A DNA stretch of 44,332 bases from Candidatus Omnitrophota bacterium. Lineage in GTDB: Bacteria; Omnitrophota; Gorgyraeia; VGKH01. Numbering within the stretch: position 1 is the first letter of the stretch; each line of letters opens with the position of its first letter. Under the pieces are notes generated by a model. That model saw only the letters and a list, made by a program, of their open reading frames with translations, searched no databases and was not told where the DNA came from. Below, piece by piece: positions 17,198 through 24,995 of this stretch. A program made the translations under genes and the position numbers. The stretch lies in NCBI GenBank assembly GCA_016867135.1, contig VGKH01000005.1, positions 1 to 44,332 of the forward strand. The letters run 5' to 3'.

Positions 17198-18193
17198 ATG
17201 CCTACCATCACTAAGATAGAATCAATTATTAGAAAAGACCGCTTACTAAAATCCGGCGATAGAATTATTATTGGAGTTTCGGGCGGGCCTGATTCATTGG
17301 CTTTGTTATTTATTTTGAATTCATTGAAAGTAGAATATGGCTTGTCTTTATGTGTCGCGCATTTAAATCATCAGTTAAGGAAGGAAGCAAAAGCGGATCT
17401 AATGTTCGTCAAGAATATTTCAAAAAAATTGGGTTTACCCTTTATTTCCTACGAGGTTAATATCAATAAACTTGCGAAAAAAGGCTCAATCGAGGAGGTC
17501 GCGAGAGAAGAAAGATTAAAATTTTTATTTAAGGCTGCTAAGAAATTCAGGGCAGATAAAATTGCCTTAGGCCATACCAGGGATGATCAGGCAGAGACAG
17601 TATTAATGCGGATTTTGCGGGGAACAGGGCTTTATGGCTTGCGGGGGATTTTGCCTAAAAGAGAGATTGACGGTTTTACAATTATCCGCCCCCTAGTTGA
17701 GATAGACAGAAACAGTATCAATGACTATCTTAGGCAAATAAAAGTCAAGCCCAGGATTGATAGCTCAAACTCTGAGGATATCTATTTCAGGAATAGGATT
17801 AGAAATAAGCTGCTGCCTTTGCTTAAGAAAGATTATAACGGAAATATTAAACAGATACTAAGCGACATGGCGGAAAATGCGGGTTTTGATTATGACTATC
17901 TTTTTAATATTGCTTCATTATCAATGAAAGAATTAGGGATCAGGCGAAAAGGCAGAAATTTAATGTTTCATATTGATAAATTCAAAAAATTGCATTCTGC
18001 TATCCAGAGAATGATTATCCGTTCGCTGCTTCATGATATTATAGGTAGCATGCGCAAACTGAACTTCAGGCATTGGAAGGAGTTAGAGGATTTAATTTTA
18101 AATAGGCCCTCAGGTTCAATAGTTGATTTGCCTCACCAAATAAAAGCCTCTAAAAACAAAAATCAAATTATCATATCTTTAAGAAACGCTTGA
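17198..18193 (+). CDS. tilS: tRNA(Ile)-lysidine synthase
   Basis: TilS converts C34 of tRNA-Ile2 (CAU) to lysidine so that it reads AUA. The PP-loop IIGVSGGPDSLALLF (SGGPDS at residues 28-33) and the downstream blocks VAHLNHQLRKEAKAD, ALGHTRDDQAETVLMRILRG and YFRNRIRNKLLPLL are diagnostic. The 331-residue protein has a shortened C-terminal region, as in several bacterial TilS without the full tRNA-binding extension. It precedes ftsH, an arrangement (tilS-ftsH-folP) found in many bacteria, but here the usual hpt between them is missing and ftsH has its own promoter. Confidence 0.95.
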   Translation: MPTITKIESIIRKDRLLKSGDRIIIGVSGGPDSLALLFILNSLKVEYGLSLCVAHLNHQLRKEAKADLMFVKNISKKLGLPFISYEVNINKLAKKGSIEEVAREERLKFLFKAAKKFRADKIALGHTRDDQAETVLMRILRGTGLYGLRGILPKREIDGFTIIRPLVEIDRNSINDYLRQIKVKPRIDSSNSEDIYFRNRIRNKLLPLLKKDYNGNIKQILSDMAENAGFDYDYLFNIASLSMKELGIRRKGRNLMFHIDKFKKLHSAIQRMIIRSLLHDIIGSMRKLNFRHWKELEDLILNRPSGSIVDLPHQIKASKNKNQIIISLRNA

Positions 18194-18217
18194 TTTTATC
18201 TATTATTTTGTTATAAT
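18190..18217 (+). promoter_or_regulatory. Sigma-70-type promoter upstream of ftsH
   Basis: TTGATT (18190-18195) and a perfect TATAAT (18212-18217) are separated by 16 bases, placing transcription start near 18224, before an AAGGA ribosome site (18236-18240) and the ftsH ATG at 18251. The -35 box lies at the tilS stop codon, so ftsH and the genes after it can be expressed independently of tilS. Confidence 0.75.
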
Positions 18218-18250
18218 CAAAAGCTAGAGTTTAGAAAGGAATGTTGAGCT

Positions 18251-20119
18251 ATGAATTTGCAGAAAAAGAACAATAAAGCTAAGAAAAACAACAAGTTAAC
18301 AAAAAGTATCCTTCTAGGATTAGGGTTGGCTCTGATTACTCTCTATGTGTATAACCTTGCTACCTTTACTATGGGTATTGCGCCCAAGGAATTAAGCTAT
18401 AGCGAGTTCTATCAGAAATTGAGCAATAATCCCAAGACAAAAGAGATTAAAAGTTTATTTAAGACCGATTCGGTATTACAGGGAGAACTTAGCGACGGCG
18501 CCAAGTTTTTTGTTAACATACCGGAAGAAGACAAAGATCTCATAGTGTTGATAAGGACAAATGTCGATAACTTCAGCGTAAAGCCTGCAAAGACATTATT
18601 GGCGAATATCTTTATTTCGCTTGGCCCGATGGTCTTATTTATCGTATTTCTTTGGTATTTTGCTTATCGGGGAACCCAGGCGGGCAATAAGATCTGGTCG
18701 TTTGGCAGATCCAAGGCCAGAGTTATCACGGAGATTGAGGCAACTAAAATAACATTTGATGATGTCGCTGGGGTGGACGAGGCAAAAGAGGAACTCAAGG
18801 AAGTTATAGAATTTCTTAAAGATCCGAAAAGGTTCCAGAAGCTCGGCGGAAAGATTCCCAAAGGAGTCCTGCTTATCGGTCCTCCTGGAACGGGAAAAAC
18901 GCTTCTTGCCAAGGCAGTAGCCGGCGAAGCAAAGGTCCCGTTTTTTTCAATAAGCGGTTCTGATTTTGTGGAGATGTTCGTCGGCGTCGGAGCATCGCGC
19001 GTCAGAGATTTATTTGAGGAAGGAAGAAAAGCAGCTAAGATCCACGGGAAAGGCGCGATAATTTTTATTGACGAGATTGATGCCGTAGGAAGGCTTAGGT
19101 TTTCCGGCATCGGCGGAGGACATGACGAACGCGAGCAGACGCTTAATGCGTTATTGGTAGAGATGGATGGATTTGATACCCAGGAAGGAATTATCCTCAT
19201 TGCTGCCACTAACCGTCCGGATACGCTGGATCCGGCGCTTCTTCGGCCTGGTCGCTTTGATAGGCGTATCGTCGTCAATCTTCCTGATATAAAGGGCAGA
19301 GAAGATATCTTGAAGGTCCACACAAGAAAAATTAAACTCTCCCCAGATGTGGATTTAAAATCTATTGCGCGCCAGACAGTGTATTTTTCCGGAGCTGATA
19401 TCGCGAACCTTTGTAATGAATCAGCGCTTTTAGCTGCCCGCAGAAATAAAGCTACCGTAGAAACAAAAGAGATGGAGGAAGCCATCGAACGCGTAATCAT
19501 GGGGCCGGAGAAAAAGAGCAGGACAATTTCCAAACGAGAAAAAGAGCTGACGGCTTATCATGAAGCCGGCCATGCCTTAGTTTCTTTGTTGATTCCTGAA
19601 GTCGACCAGGTCAGCAAGGTTTCCATAATCCCGCGAGGCATGGCGGGTGGTTACACCCTGACTCCTCCCATAGAGGATAGGCATTTTTTCAGTAAAAAGG
19701 AATTGACCGGCAGGATTGTCGTGACTTTGAGCGGTAGGGCATCAGAGGAGGTAAACCTCGGAGAAGTTACTACCGGGGCAGAAAATGATTTGGCCGTAGC
19801 TACATCTATCGCCCGGCAGATGGTCTGCGAATATGGAATGAGCGAAAAGTTAGGCAATCTTACTTTGGGCAGAAGGCACGGGCCGGTATTCTTGGGCAGA
19901 GACATCGTTGAAGAGAAGGATTATTCTGAGGAGACGGCCAAGGCAATTGACCAAGAAGTAAGCAAAATAGTAAACGAAGCCTATTCATTTGCAAAACAAC
20001 TTATTTCTGAGCGCAAGGATAAGCTTAAAATTATCGCAGATAAATTATTAGAAAAAGAAGTATTAGACGGTGAAGAAGTAAAAAAGATTTTAGGAATAGA
20101 AGGGCCTTCCTCGGCTTAA
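18251..20119 (+). CDS. ftsH: ATP-dependent zinc metalloprotease FtsH
   Basis: FtsH is the membrane AAA+ protease that extracts and degrades membrane and regulatory proteins as a hexamer. Two membrane helices (about residues 18-40 and 121-140) flank a small periplasmic domain. The AAA module has Walker A GPPGTGKT (210-217), Walker [10 protein letters not shown] (270-278), pore motif [15 protein letters not shown] and the arginine-finger region [19 protein letters not shown]. The zinc site HEAGH is at 437-441, with the third ligand in the [11 protein letters not shown] block. Length 622 is normal. The gap in the periplasmic domain is typical of the short bacterial type. folP starts three bases after the stop. 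Confidence 0.97.
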   Translation: MNLQKKNNKAKKNNKLTKSILLGLGLALITLYVYNLATFTMGIAPKELSYSEFYQKLSNNPKTKEIKSLFKTDSVLQGELSDGAKFFVNIPEEDKDLIVLIRTNVDNFSVKPAKTLLANIFISLGPMVLFIVFLWYFAYRGTQAGNKIWSFGRSKARVITEIEATKITFDDVAGVDEAKEELKEVIEFLKDPKRFQKLGGKIPKGVLLIGPPGTGKTLLAKAVAGEAKVPFFSISGSDFVEMFVGVGASRVRDLFEEGRKAAKIHGKGAIIFIDEIDAVGRLRFSGIGGGHDEREQTLNALLVEMDGFDTQEGIILIAATNRPDTLDPALLRPGRFDRRIVVNLPDIKGREDILKVHTRKIKLSPDVDLKSIARQTVYFSGADIANLCNESALLAARRNKATVETKEMEEAIERVIMGPEKKSRTISKREKELTAYHEAGHALVSLLIPEVDQVSKVSIIPRGMAGGYTLTPPIEDRHFFSKKELTGRIVVTLSGRASEEVNLGEVTTGAENDLAVATSIARQMVCEYGMSEKLGNLTLGRRHGPVFLGRDIVEEKDYSEETAKAIDQEVSKIVNEAYSFAKQLISERKDKLKIIADKLLEKEVLDGEEVKKILGIEGPSSA

Positions 20120-20122
20120 TCG

Positions 20123-21349
20123 ATGAATATAAGAATGTTATCTCTAGAGTTTCCTCGTGAAATAGAAAAGTTCATGCGGCAGCTTGATGTTTACAACGAC
20201 GGAATAAAAATAATGAGCCCTAAGGCAAATTGTTTTTTAGTTAATCTTGAAGGCATATCTTCGGTCGCCGCCAATATCTTAAAACAAGAAATGCTTTCTA
20301 TTTCCGGAGAAGTAGCTGTGCCCAGGGATGTTATTATCGGAAAAAGCCGAGATACCCGTTGCATGATTATGGGGAATTTAAACCAGCTCAGGCAATTATC
20401 CGGCAAATTACAGAGACAACCTTTCGGATTAAGTCTGCTTTCTTTAAGATTGAACGAATTGATAGATAATTATCTTCGCGATAAGTTTACAATTGAGGCG
20501 GGAAGCCACAGGATAAATTTAGGCAGGCGGACGTTAATAATGGGGATAGTTAATCTTACTCCCGATTCTTTTAGCGGCGATGGTTTTTATGCTTTCACCG
20601 GCAATCATCGCAGCCGACAGCTGCAAGACTTAATCGTTAGGGATATTGAGAAAATGGTTAAAGACGGTGCCGATATCATTGATATCGGAGGCGAATCCAC
20701 ACGGCCAGGATCAAGGCCCGTAAAACCCAAAGAAGAAATAGAAAGAGTTGTCCCTATCATAAAAAGGATTTCAAAAACTCTTAAGGTTCCGATTTCTATA
20801 GATACCTATAAACCAGAAGTCGCTAAAGTTGCTTTGGGTGCGGGGGCATGTATTGTTAATAATATTATGGGCATCAAAAATGATTCTAAGCTTATAAGGG
20901 TTGCTTCTAAATATCGCGCAGCGCTGATTTTGATGCATATAAAAGGCAATCCCCGTTCGATGCAGAAAAAACCGCAATATAAATGCCTTATGGGAGAGAT
21001 AATAGATGGCCTCCAAAAATCGGTTGATTTTGTTATCAGCCAAGGAGTAAAGAAAGAGAAAATTATTATTGATCCCGGGATAGGATTTGGCAAGACTTTA
21101 GAACATAATCTGGAAATCCTGAAAAGATTAAGCGAATTAAAGACTCTAGGCCGCCCCATACTTGTAGGCCCATCTAGAAAATCATTCATCGGGAAATTGC
21201 TTGATCTGCCCGCTACCGAGAGGCTCATGGGTACGGCAGCAGCAGTTACAGTTGCCGTAAAGAATGGAGCGCATATTGTAAGAGTCCATGAAGTAAAGAA
21301 GATAAGGGAAGTAATAAAAATAACCGACTCAATTTTAAATTTAAATTGA
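20123..21349 (+). CDS. folP: Dihydropteroate synthase with N-terminal extension
   Basis: DHPS condenses p-aminobenzoate with hydroxymethyl-dihydropterin pyrophosphate in folate synthesis, which also feeds the tetrahydrofolate used by acsE. The catalytic TIM barrel starts near residue 133: LIMGIVNLTPDSFSGDGF, DGADIIDIGGESTRPGS, PISIDTYKPEVAKVAL, IIIDPGIGFGKTLEHN and LVGPSRKSFIGKLL are all intact. Residues 1-130 form an extra domain seen in a subset of bacterial DHPS proteins; it resembles no cofactor domain I can name. At 408 residues it is clearly longer than the 270-280 of the minimal enzyme. It lies between ftsH and cdaA in a tight cluster. Confidence 0.95.
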   Translation: MNIRMLSLEFPREIEKFMRQLDVYNDGIKIMSPKANCFLVNLEGISSVAANILKQEMLSISGEVAVPRDVIIGKSRDTRCMIMGNLNQLRQLSGKLQRQPFGLSLLSLRLNELIDNYLRDKFTIEAGSHRINLGRRTLIMGIVNLTPDSFSGDGFYAFTGNHRSRQLQDLIVRDIEKMVKDGADIIDIGGESTRPGSRPVKPKEEIERVVPIIKRISKTLKVPISIDTYKPEVAKVALGAGACIVNNIMGIKNDSKLIRVASKYRAALILMHIKGNPRSMQKKPQYKCLMGEIIDGLQKSVDFVISQGVKKEKIIIDPGIGFGKTLEHNLEILKRLSELKTLGRPILVGPSRKSFIGKLLDLPATERLMGTAAAVTVAVKNGAHIVRVHEVKKIREVIKITDSILNLN

Positions 21350-21362
21350 GGGAGGAAAAGAA

Positions 21363-22148
21363 ATGACTTCAGATACTCTTAAAAACATTTGGTACGGCTT
21401 GAAGCCAGTGCTTGAAATTGGCATACTTTGGTTTGTCTACTACAGAATTCTTGTATTTTTTCAAGGAACCAGGGCCTTCCAGGTTTTAAAGGGAATAATA
21501 TTTTTGGTCGTGGCTTTTTTTGCTTTTCAGATATTTGGGCTGGATACCCTTGATTGGTTGTTGACAAAGATTTTTGCGATTTCTGTCATAGCCTTCTTGA
21601 TAATCTTTCAGCCGGAATTGCGTCAAGGCTTGGCTAAGATCGGGCAGCACCATCTTTTTTCTTTATTTTTGAAAGAAGAAGAAATAATTGCTCTTATCGA
21701 CGAGATTGCTTCTGCGGCAGAGACGTTATCCAAAAAGAAAATCGGCGCGATTATCGCCATAGAAAGGGCCAATGGGCTTAAAACTTACGCTGAAAGCGGT
21801 ATTATTTTGGATTGTAAAGTTTCCGCCGAGATAATACAGACGATATTCGAACCAGGTTCTCTTCTTCATGACGGAGGAATAATAATCCAGGGCGATAGGG
21901 TTGCTTCAGCTGTTTGCCTTTTTCCTCTTACTGAGAATCCTAATATAGCTAAGACCATAGGTACTAGACACAGGGCCGCTGTCGGCTTGACGGAACAAAC
22001 CGATGCGATAGTTGTAGTTGTTTCCGAAGAATCGGGCAGTATCTCTTTTGCTTTAAACGGAAAATTGCATAGCGTTGATGAAAAAGTTAATCTCATAAAA
22101 CTTCTTAAGAATAACCTTATTATTCAGCAGCAAAAAGGTAAGAAATGA
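21363..22148 (+). CDS. cdaA: Diadenylate cyclase CdaA (c-di-AMP synthase)
   Basis: CdaA makes the second messenger c-di-AMP at the membrane. Three hydrophobic helices occupy about residues 15-85, followed by the DAC domain. The catalytic motifs are LLHDGGIIIQG (Asp170-Gly-Gly, where the textbook motif is DGA) and GTRHRAAVGLTE (RHR at 202-204). The segment FQPELRQGLAKIG joins membrane and catalytic parts as in other CdaA proteins. The 261-residue length is typical. An AGGA ribosome site precedes the ATG. The stop overlaps the start of a very short CdaR-like frame by four bases. The Ala-to-Gly change is conservative and activity is expected. Confidence 0.94.
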   Translation: MTSDTLKNIWYGLKPVLEIGILWFVYYRILVFFQGTRAFQVLKGIIFLVVAFFAFQIFGLDTLDWLLTKIFAISVIAFLIIFQPELRQGLAKIGQHHLFSLFLKEEEIIALIDEIASAAETLSKKKIGAIIAIERANGLKTYAESGIILDCKVSAEIIQTIFEPGSLLHDGGIIIQGDRVASAVCLFPLTENPNIAKTIGTRHRAAVGLTEQTDAIVVVVSEESGSISFALNGKLHSVDEKVNLIKLLKNNLIIQQQKGKK

Positions 22149-22258
22149 ACCTTAAAGCATTATTCACTTATAATTTCTTGCTGAAATTAGTTGCGCTTAT
22201 TCTGGCCGTGATTACTTGGCTTTATGTTAACGGCGAGCTGGCAAGAGAATTTTTTTAA
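22145..22258 (+). CDS. 37-residue CdaR-like membrane stub
   Basis: A short frame that overlaps the cdaA stop by ATGA and encodes 37 residues: a polar start, one strong membrane helix (LLKLVALILAVITWLYV, residues 12-28) and a short tail NGELAREFF. This is the N-terminal segment typical of CdaR (YbbR-domain protein), the regulator encoded next to cdaA in Firmicutes and elsewhere, but the extracytoplasmic YbbR repeats are entirely missing; pdxJ begins 12 bases later. It may be a deliberate membrane micro-partner of CdaA or the remnant of a deletion. The intact reading frame, the coupled start and the lack of any YbbR debris favour a retained small protein, though this is not proven. Confidence 0.65.
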   Translation: MNLKALFTYNFLLKLVALILAVITWLYVNGELAREFF

Positions 22259-22270
22259 TCGACTAAGATT

Positions 22271-22987
22271 ATGGCTAAGCTTGGTGTTAACATAGACCAT
22301 GTCGCGACTTTAAGGCAGGCGCGTGGTGGAATAGAGCCCGATCCTATAAAGGCTGCCTGCCTTTGCGTTAAGGCGGGGGCCGATAGTATAGTCGCGCATC
22401 TCAGGGAAGATCGGCGGCATATCCAGGATAAGGATTTAATTAAGCTAAAGGCAACAATAAAATCAAGATTAAATCTGGAGATGTCAATCAACCCCGGAAT
22501 CGTTGATATCGCTTGCAGGCTTAAGCCGGACCAAGCAACGCTTGTGCCGGAAAAAAGGCAGGAGTTGACAACTGAGGGCGGCTTGAACGTCGCGCTATAC
22601 AGAGATAAGATTAAGAATGTAATTGAAAGGCTTAAGAGTAAGGATATCGTTGTAAGCTTGTTTATTGACCCGGAAAGAAAACAGATTGAGGCTTCAAGAA
22701 AAGTTGGATGCGAGTTTATAGAATTTCATACGGGTAGATATGCCGATAGTAAAACCGAAGCCTGGCGAAAGTTCCATCTTAAAGAAATCGTTGAAGCTAC
22801 TAAGCACGCTTTAAATATAGGCCTAAGAGTAAATGCCGGCCATGGACTGAATTATCGCAATGTTTCTAGTATCGCCGGAATCCCCGGGGTTGAAGAATTG
22901 AATATCGGCCACTCAATAATTTCTTATGCAGTTTTCGTGGGTTTAGAAAGAGCAGTAAAAGAGATGCTGGAGTTAATAGAAAATTAA
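22271..22987 (+). CDS. pdxJ: Pyridoxine 5'-phosphate synthase
   Basis: PdxJ condenses 1-deoxy-xylulose 5-phosphate with 3-amino-2-oxopropyl phosphate in the DXP-dependent route to vitamin B6. The 238-residue TIM barrel opens with LGVNIDHVATLRQARGG and has DSIVAHLREDRRHIQD, LVPEKRQELTTEGGL, VSLFIDPERKQIEAS, EFHTGRYAD and VNAGHGLNYRNV, all family signatures. It forms a run with acpS and nnrD, a combination common in bacteria. Confidence 0.96.
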   Translation: MAKLGVNIDHVATLRQARGGIEPDPIKAACLCVKAGADSIVAHLREDRRHIQDKDLIKLKATIKSRLNLEMSINPGIVDIACRLKPDQATLVPEKRQELTTEGGLNVALYRDKIKNVIERLKSKDIVVSLFIDPERKQIEASRKVGCEFIEFHTGRYADSKTEAWRKFHLKEIVEATKHALNIGLRVNAGHGLNYRNVSSIAGIPGVEELNIGHSIISYAVFVGLERAVKEMLELIEN

Positions 22988-22994
22988 AAATCAT

Positions 22995-23348
22995 ATGATT
23001 GTTGGCTCAGGAATTGACATAATAGAAGTAAAAAGGGTTAAAGATGCGATAAAGAAGTGGAAAGACGGCTTCTTGAAGCGGGTTTTTACCGACGAGGAGT
23101 TGGCCTACGCGAAAAACAGGCGTTTTCCGTACGAACATTTGGCTGCGCGTTTTGCCGCTAAAGAAGCGGTTATAAAGGCTTTTAGCGATCAAAAGATAGA
23201 TTTCAAAGATATCAAGATAATAAATAACGAAAATGGAAAACCTGTTTGCGAGCTCAAAAGTAAACGAAACGGTGTCCAGATAACGATTTCCATTTCCCAT
23301 ACAAAAGATTATGCGGTTGCCAGCGCAATTATTACGAAGAAAAACTGA
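22995..23348 (+). CDS. acpS: Holo-[acyl-carrier-protein] synthase
   Basis: AcpS attaches 4'-phosphopantetheine from CoA to apo-acyl carrier protein. The 117-residue protein has the metal-binding VGSGIDIIEVKRV motif and the FTDEELAYA...LAARFAAKEAVIKAF motif, plus ISISHTKDYAVA at the C-terminus. It is a normal trimeric-type AcpS. Its 3' end overlaps nnrD by 38 bases in another frame. Confidence 0.95.
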   Translation: MIVGSGIDIIEVKRVKDAIKKWKDGFLKRVFTDEELAYAKNRRFPYEHLAARFAAKEAVIKAFSDQKIDFKDIKIINNENGKPVCELKSKRNGVQITISISHTKDYAVASAIITKKN

Positions 23349-24159
23349 TTCGCATAAGCGCGATTTCGGTCATATATTTATGCTTGCCGGCTCTCGCAAT
23401 ATGCCTGGAGCAGCAATTCTGTGCGCTAAAGCGGCAATGCGTTCAGGGGCAGGATTAGTTACGGTGGGTTTACCCAAAGATTTAAGCATGGCTATTCCAA
23501 AGAAAATCTTTGAAGTGATGACAAAGCCATTAGCCCAGACAAAAGAAGGCTCAGTCAGTCTTGAGGCATACGCAGAAATAAAGAAGTTTTTATCCAAAAC
23601 AGATGTTTTAGTTGTCGGTCCGGGTCTTTCTCAAAACAGTTCCGTTAAGCATTTAGTCAGGAAAATAGTCTCTCAAGAAAACACATTGCCTACTGTGATT
23701 GACGCCGATGGATTAAATGCATTGGTTGGTTATCTTAAAAAGTTTAAGGGAATAAAGATTTTGACTCCTCATCCCGGTGAAATGGCAAGGCTTTTGGGTA
23801 CTTTGACAAATGCTGTACAAAAAAATAGAAAAGATATTGCATTAAGCTTTGCTAAAAAATATAATTGTCTAGTTGTTTTAAAAGGAAACCATACTGTTGT
23901 CGCCGACGGTAAAGGAAAGGTATATATAAACAATACCGGCAATCCCGGCATGGCTACCGCTGGTAGCGGGGATGTATTGACCGGGATTATCGCATCTTTC
24001 TTAGCGCAAGGATTAATTCCTTTTGAGGCAGCAAAATACGCCGTCTATCTACATGGATTGGCGGGAGATTTTGCGGCGAAGAAAAAGACACAGCCTGGCC
24101 TGGTTGCTTCAGACATAATTGATAATATTCCAGATGCGGTTAAACATTGTTCGAATTGA
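23311..24159 (+). CDS. nnrD: ADP-dependent NAD(P)H-hydrate dehydratase
   Basis: NnrD repairs hydrated NAD(P)H (S-epimer). The ATG at 23311 lies inside acpS, but it is needed to include the conserved N-terminal pattern LRRKTDSHKRDFGHIFMLAG that belongs to the family. Further motifs are GAAILCAKAAMRSGAGLVT, ILTPHPGEMARLLG and the nucleotide-binding GNPGMATAGSGDVLTG. The 282 residues correspond to the kinase-fold domain only; the NnrE epimerase domain, often fused at the N-terminus, is absent and not elsewhere in the window. A repeat-rich intergenic region starts directly at its stop. Confidence 0.94.
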   Translation: MRLPAQLLRRKTDSHKRDFGHIFMLAGSRNMPGAAILCAKAAMRSGAGLVTVGLPKDLSMAIPKKIFEVMTKPLAQTKEGSVSLEAYAEIKKFLSKTDVLVVGPGLSQNSSVKHLVRKIVSQENTLPTVIDADGLNALVGYLKKFKGIKILTPHPGEMARLLGTLTNAVQKNRKDIALSFAKKYNCLVVLKGNHTVVADGKGKVYINNTGNPGMATAGSGDVLTGIIASFLAQGLIPFEAAKYAVYLHGLAGDFAAKKKTQPGLVASDIIDNIPDAVKHCSN

Positions 24160-24392
24160 CACATTCGGCGACAAGCCCCAATGCTTGTCATTGGGGAGTC
24201 AGAGCCGTTCCGCTGAAGGCGGAAAAATCTTTAAAGGGCTTGTCGCTCTCAGTGTCAACACTGACCCATTCGACAGACTCAGGGTCAGTCCTGAGTGTAA
24301 TCGAAGGACTGAAGTATACCCCGTTGAGAATACAATATACAGAAGACAAGCCCCAATGCTTGCCATCGGGGTATACAAATGTGTTGACAATT
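24160..24392. repeat. Cluster of nested palindromes downstream of nnrD
   Basis: No gene is supported here. The stretch is an array of inverted repeats: GCGACAAGCCC (24168-24178) pairs with GGGCTTGTCGC (24236-24246); inside it CCCCAATG/CATTGGGG and TTCCGC/GCGGAA; then ACTGACCC (24260-24267) with GGGTCAGT (24282-24289); ACTCAGG with CCTGAGT; and GTATACCCCG near 24314 with CGGGGTATAC near 24367. The word GACAAGCCCCAATGCTTG occurs twice (24170 and 24334). This resembles dispersed palindromic repeats inserted into each other. Overlapping frames in this stretch have no protein-like sequence. Confidence 0.7.
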
Positions 24393-24473
24393 GCTGGCGT
24401 AGCTCACCTCGTGCCGAGCACACATAAATTATAGGCACTCGGTGCGAGGCAGTTGGTAGAGCAGGGGTTTTGT
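24393..24473 (+). pseudogene. 5' half of a tRNA-Thr-like gene broken by a palindrome in its D loop
   Basis: GCTGGCGTAGCTCA (24393-24406) and AGTTGGTAGAGCAGGGG followed by TTTTGT (24451-24473) together read as the acceptor strand, D arm and anticodon 5' part of a tRNA similar to the intact tRNA-Thr(TGT) 60 bases downstream. A 43-base palindrome separates them, flanked by CA on both sides. After the anticodon TGT the sequence leaves the tRNA pattern and enters another hairpin (24474-24503), so the 3' half is missing and the gene cannot be functional. Confidence 0.75.
24407..24449. repeat. 43-bp palindromic insertion within the tRNA-like D loop
   Basis: CCTCGTGCCGAG (24407-24418) pairs with CTCGGTGCGAGG (24438-24449) over 12 positions, with two G-T wobbles and a 19-base loop. 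The dinucleotide CA precedes and follows the element, and removing the element plus one CA restores a continuous tRNA D arm, which suggests insertion with a 2-bp duplication. Confidence 0.75.
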
Positions 24474-24519
24474 CCCTCGTTTTCACTCGGGATTCTTCGA
24501 GGGATCCTGAGCGACAGAG
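24474..24519. repeat. Hairpin and CCTGAGCGA-type repeat replacing the tRNA 3' half
   Basis: CCCTCG (24474-24479) pairs with CGAGGG (24498-24503), followed by ATCCTGAGCGACAGAGG. The CCTGAG(N)GCGA word recurs near 24959 and, as its complement GCTCAGG, near 25271. It begins exactly where the broken tRNA stops matching. Confidence 0.55.
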
Positions 24520-24532
24520 GAATTATACTTAC

Positions 24533-24608
24533 GCCGATGTAGCTCAGTTGGTAGAGCAGTGGTTTTGTAAACCACGGGTCGGGGGTTCGATTCCCTTCAT
24601 CGGCTCCA
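24533..24608 (+). tRNA. tRNA-Thr (anticodon TGT)
   Basis: A standard 76-base cloverleaf with encoded CCA. Acceptor GCCGATG pairs with CATCGGC, D stem GCTC/GAGC with the normal AGTTGGTA loop, anticodon stem GTGGT/ACCAC with loop TTTGTAA, T loop TTCGATT. The discriminator base is T. A broken relative lies immediately upstream. Confidence 0.97.
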
Positions 24609-24839
24609 TTTTGAAAATATTATGGCGAAGGATAAACCTCAGCTCGGAGGTTTACTTCGGCGTTGCTCAGTATGGTTCGAAGTATGGTGAGAGAAATCGA
24701 ACCACGATTCTTCTCGCCAGCTCTTTGAAAAATCAAAATTCAAAAGGCAAAATTCAAAAAGAAGCAATTCAAAATTAAAGATTTTTACTTTTGCCTTGAG
24801 TACTTTTTACTTTTGAATTTTTACTTTTGACTTTTTAAC
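24609..24839. repeat. Hairpins and AT-rich inverted repeat between tRNA-Thr and tRNA-Tyr
   Basis: No gene is supported. TAAACCTC (24633-24640) pairs perfectly with GAGGTTTA (24647-24654); TGGTTCGA (24673-24680) pairs with TCGAACCA (24697-24704). From about 24734 to 24832 the left side repeats CAAAATTCAAAA and the right side repeats ACTTTTGAATTTTT and ACTTTTGAC, so a transcript could fold into a long AT-rich hairpin ending just before tRNA-Tyr. The AATTCAAAAG word links it to 1697-1723 and to the valS insertion near 39251. Confidence 0.65.
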
Positions 24840-24923
24840 GGGCAGGTACCCAAGTGGCTAAAGGGGACAGACTGTAAATCTGTTGCACTTCGTGCTTCGG
24901 CGGTTCGAATCCGTCCCTGCCCA
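24840..24923 (+). tRNA. tRNA-Tyr (anticodon GTA)
   Basis: A class II tRNA of 84 bases with a long variable arm. Acceptor GGGCAGG pairs with CCTGCCC, the anticodon loop CTGTAAA gives GTA, and the T loop is TTCGAAT. Unlike the Met, Thr, Gly and Pro tRNAs here, CCA is not encoded: the acceptor is followed by A then TTC. The last 20 bases of the gene body (24903-24922) recur at 25353-25372 with one mismatch, and the 3' end overlaps a perfect inverted repeat. Confidence 0.96.
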
Positions 24924-24957
24924 TTCTTGCCTTTGCTTAAAATTCTGGCAAGAATGG
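24921..24957. repeat. Inverted repeat overlapping the tRNA-Tyr 3' end
   Basis: CCATTCTTGCC (24921-24931) pairs perfectly with GGCAAGAATGG (24947-24957), 15-base loop. The left arm includes the last two acceptor bases and the discriminator of tRNA-Tyr. A second hairpin, GGTCCT (24956-24961) with AGGACC (24979-24984), follows directly. Neither has a T tract typical of a terminator. Confidence 0.65.
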
Positions 24958-24995
24958 TCCTGAGGAGCGAAGCTACGAAGGACCTGGGATAAAAG

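Noticed and set aside
18664-19533. 289-codon open frame antisense to ftsH
   Set aside because: It lies wholly opposite the conserved AAA and protease domains and its translation has no recognisable fold; it mirrors codon bias of ftsH.
24384-24389. TTGACA before the broken tRNA as an active promoter
   Set aside because: No -10 box at suitable spacing; the position is occupied by the inserted palindrome.
24119-24434. Two overlapping frames in the repeat cluster after nnrD
   Set aside because: They consist of translated palindromes and run into the broken tRNA; low protein-like character.
24470-24778. Open frame spanning tRNA-Thr
   Set aside because: It reads straight through an intact tRNA gene and hairpins.
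24921-24984. Terminators after tRNA-Tyr
   Set aside because: Two hairpins are present but neither is followed by T residues, and both resemble dispersed repeats.
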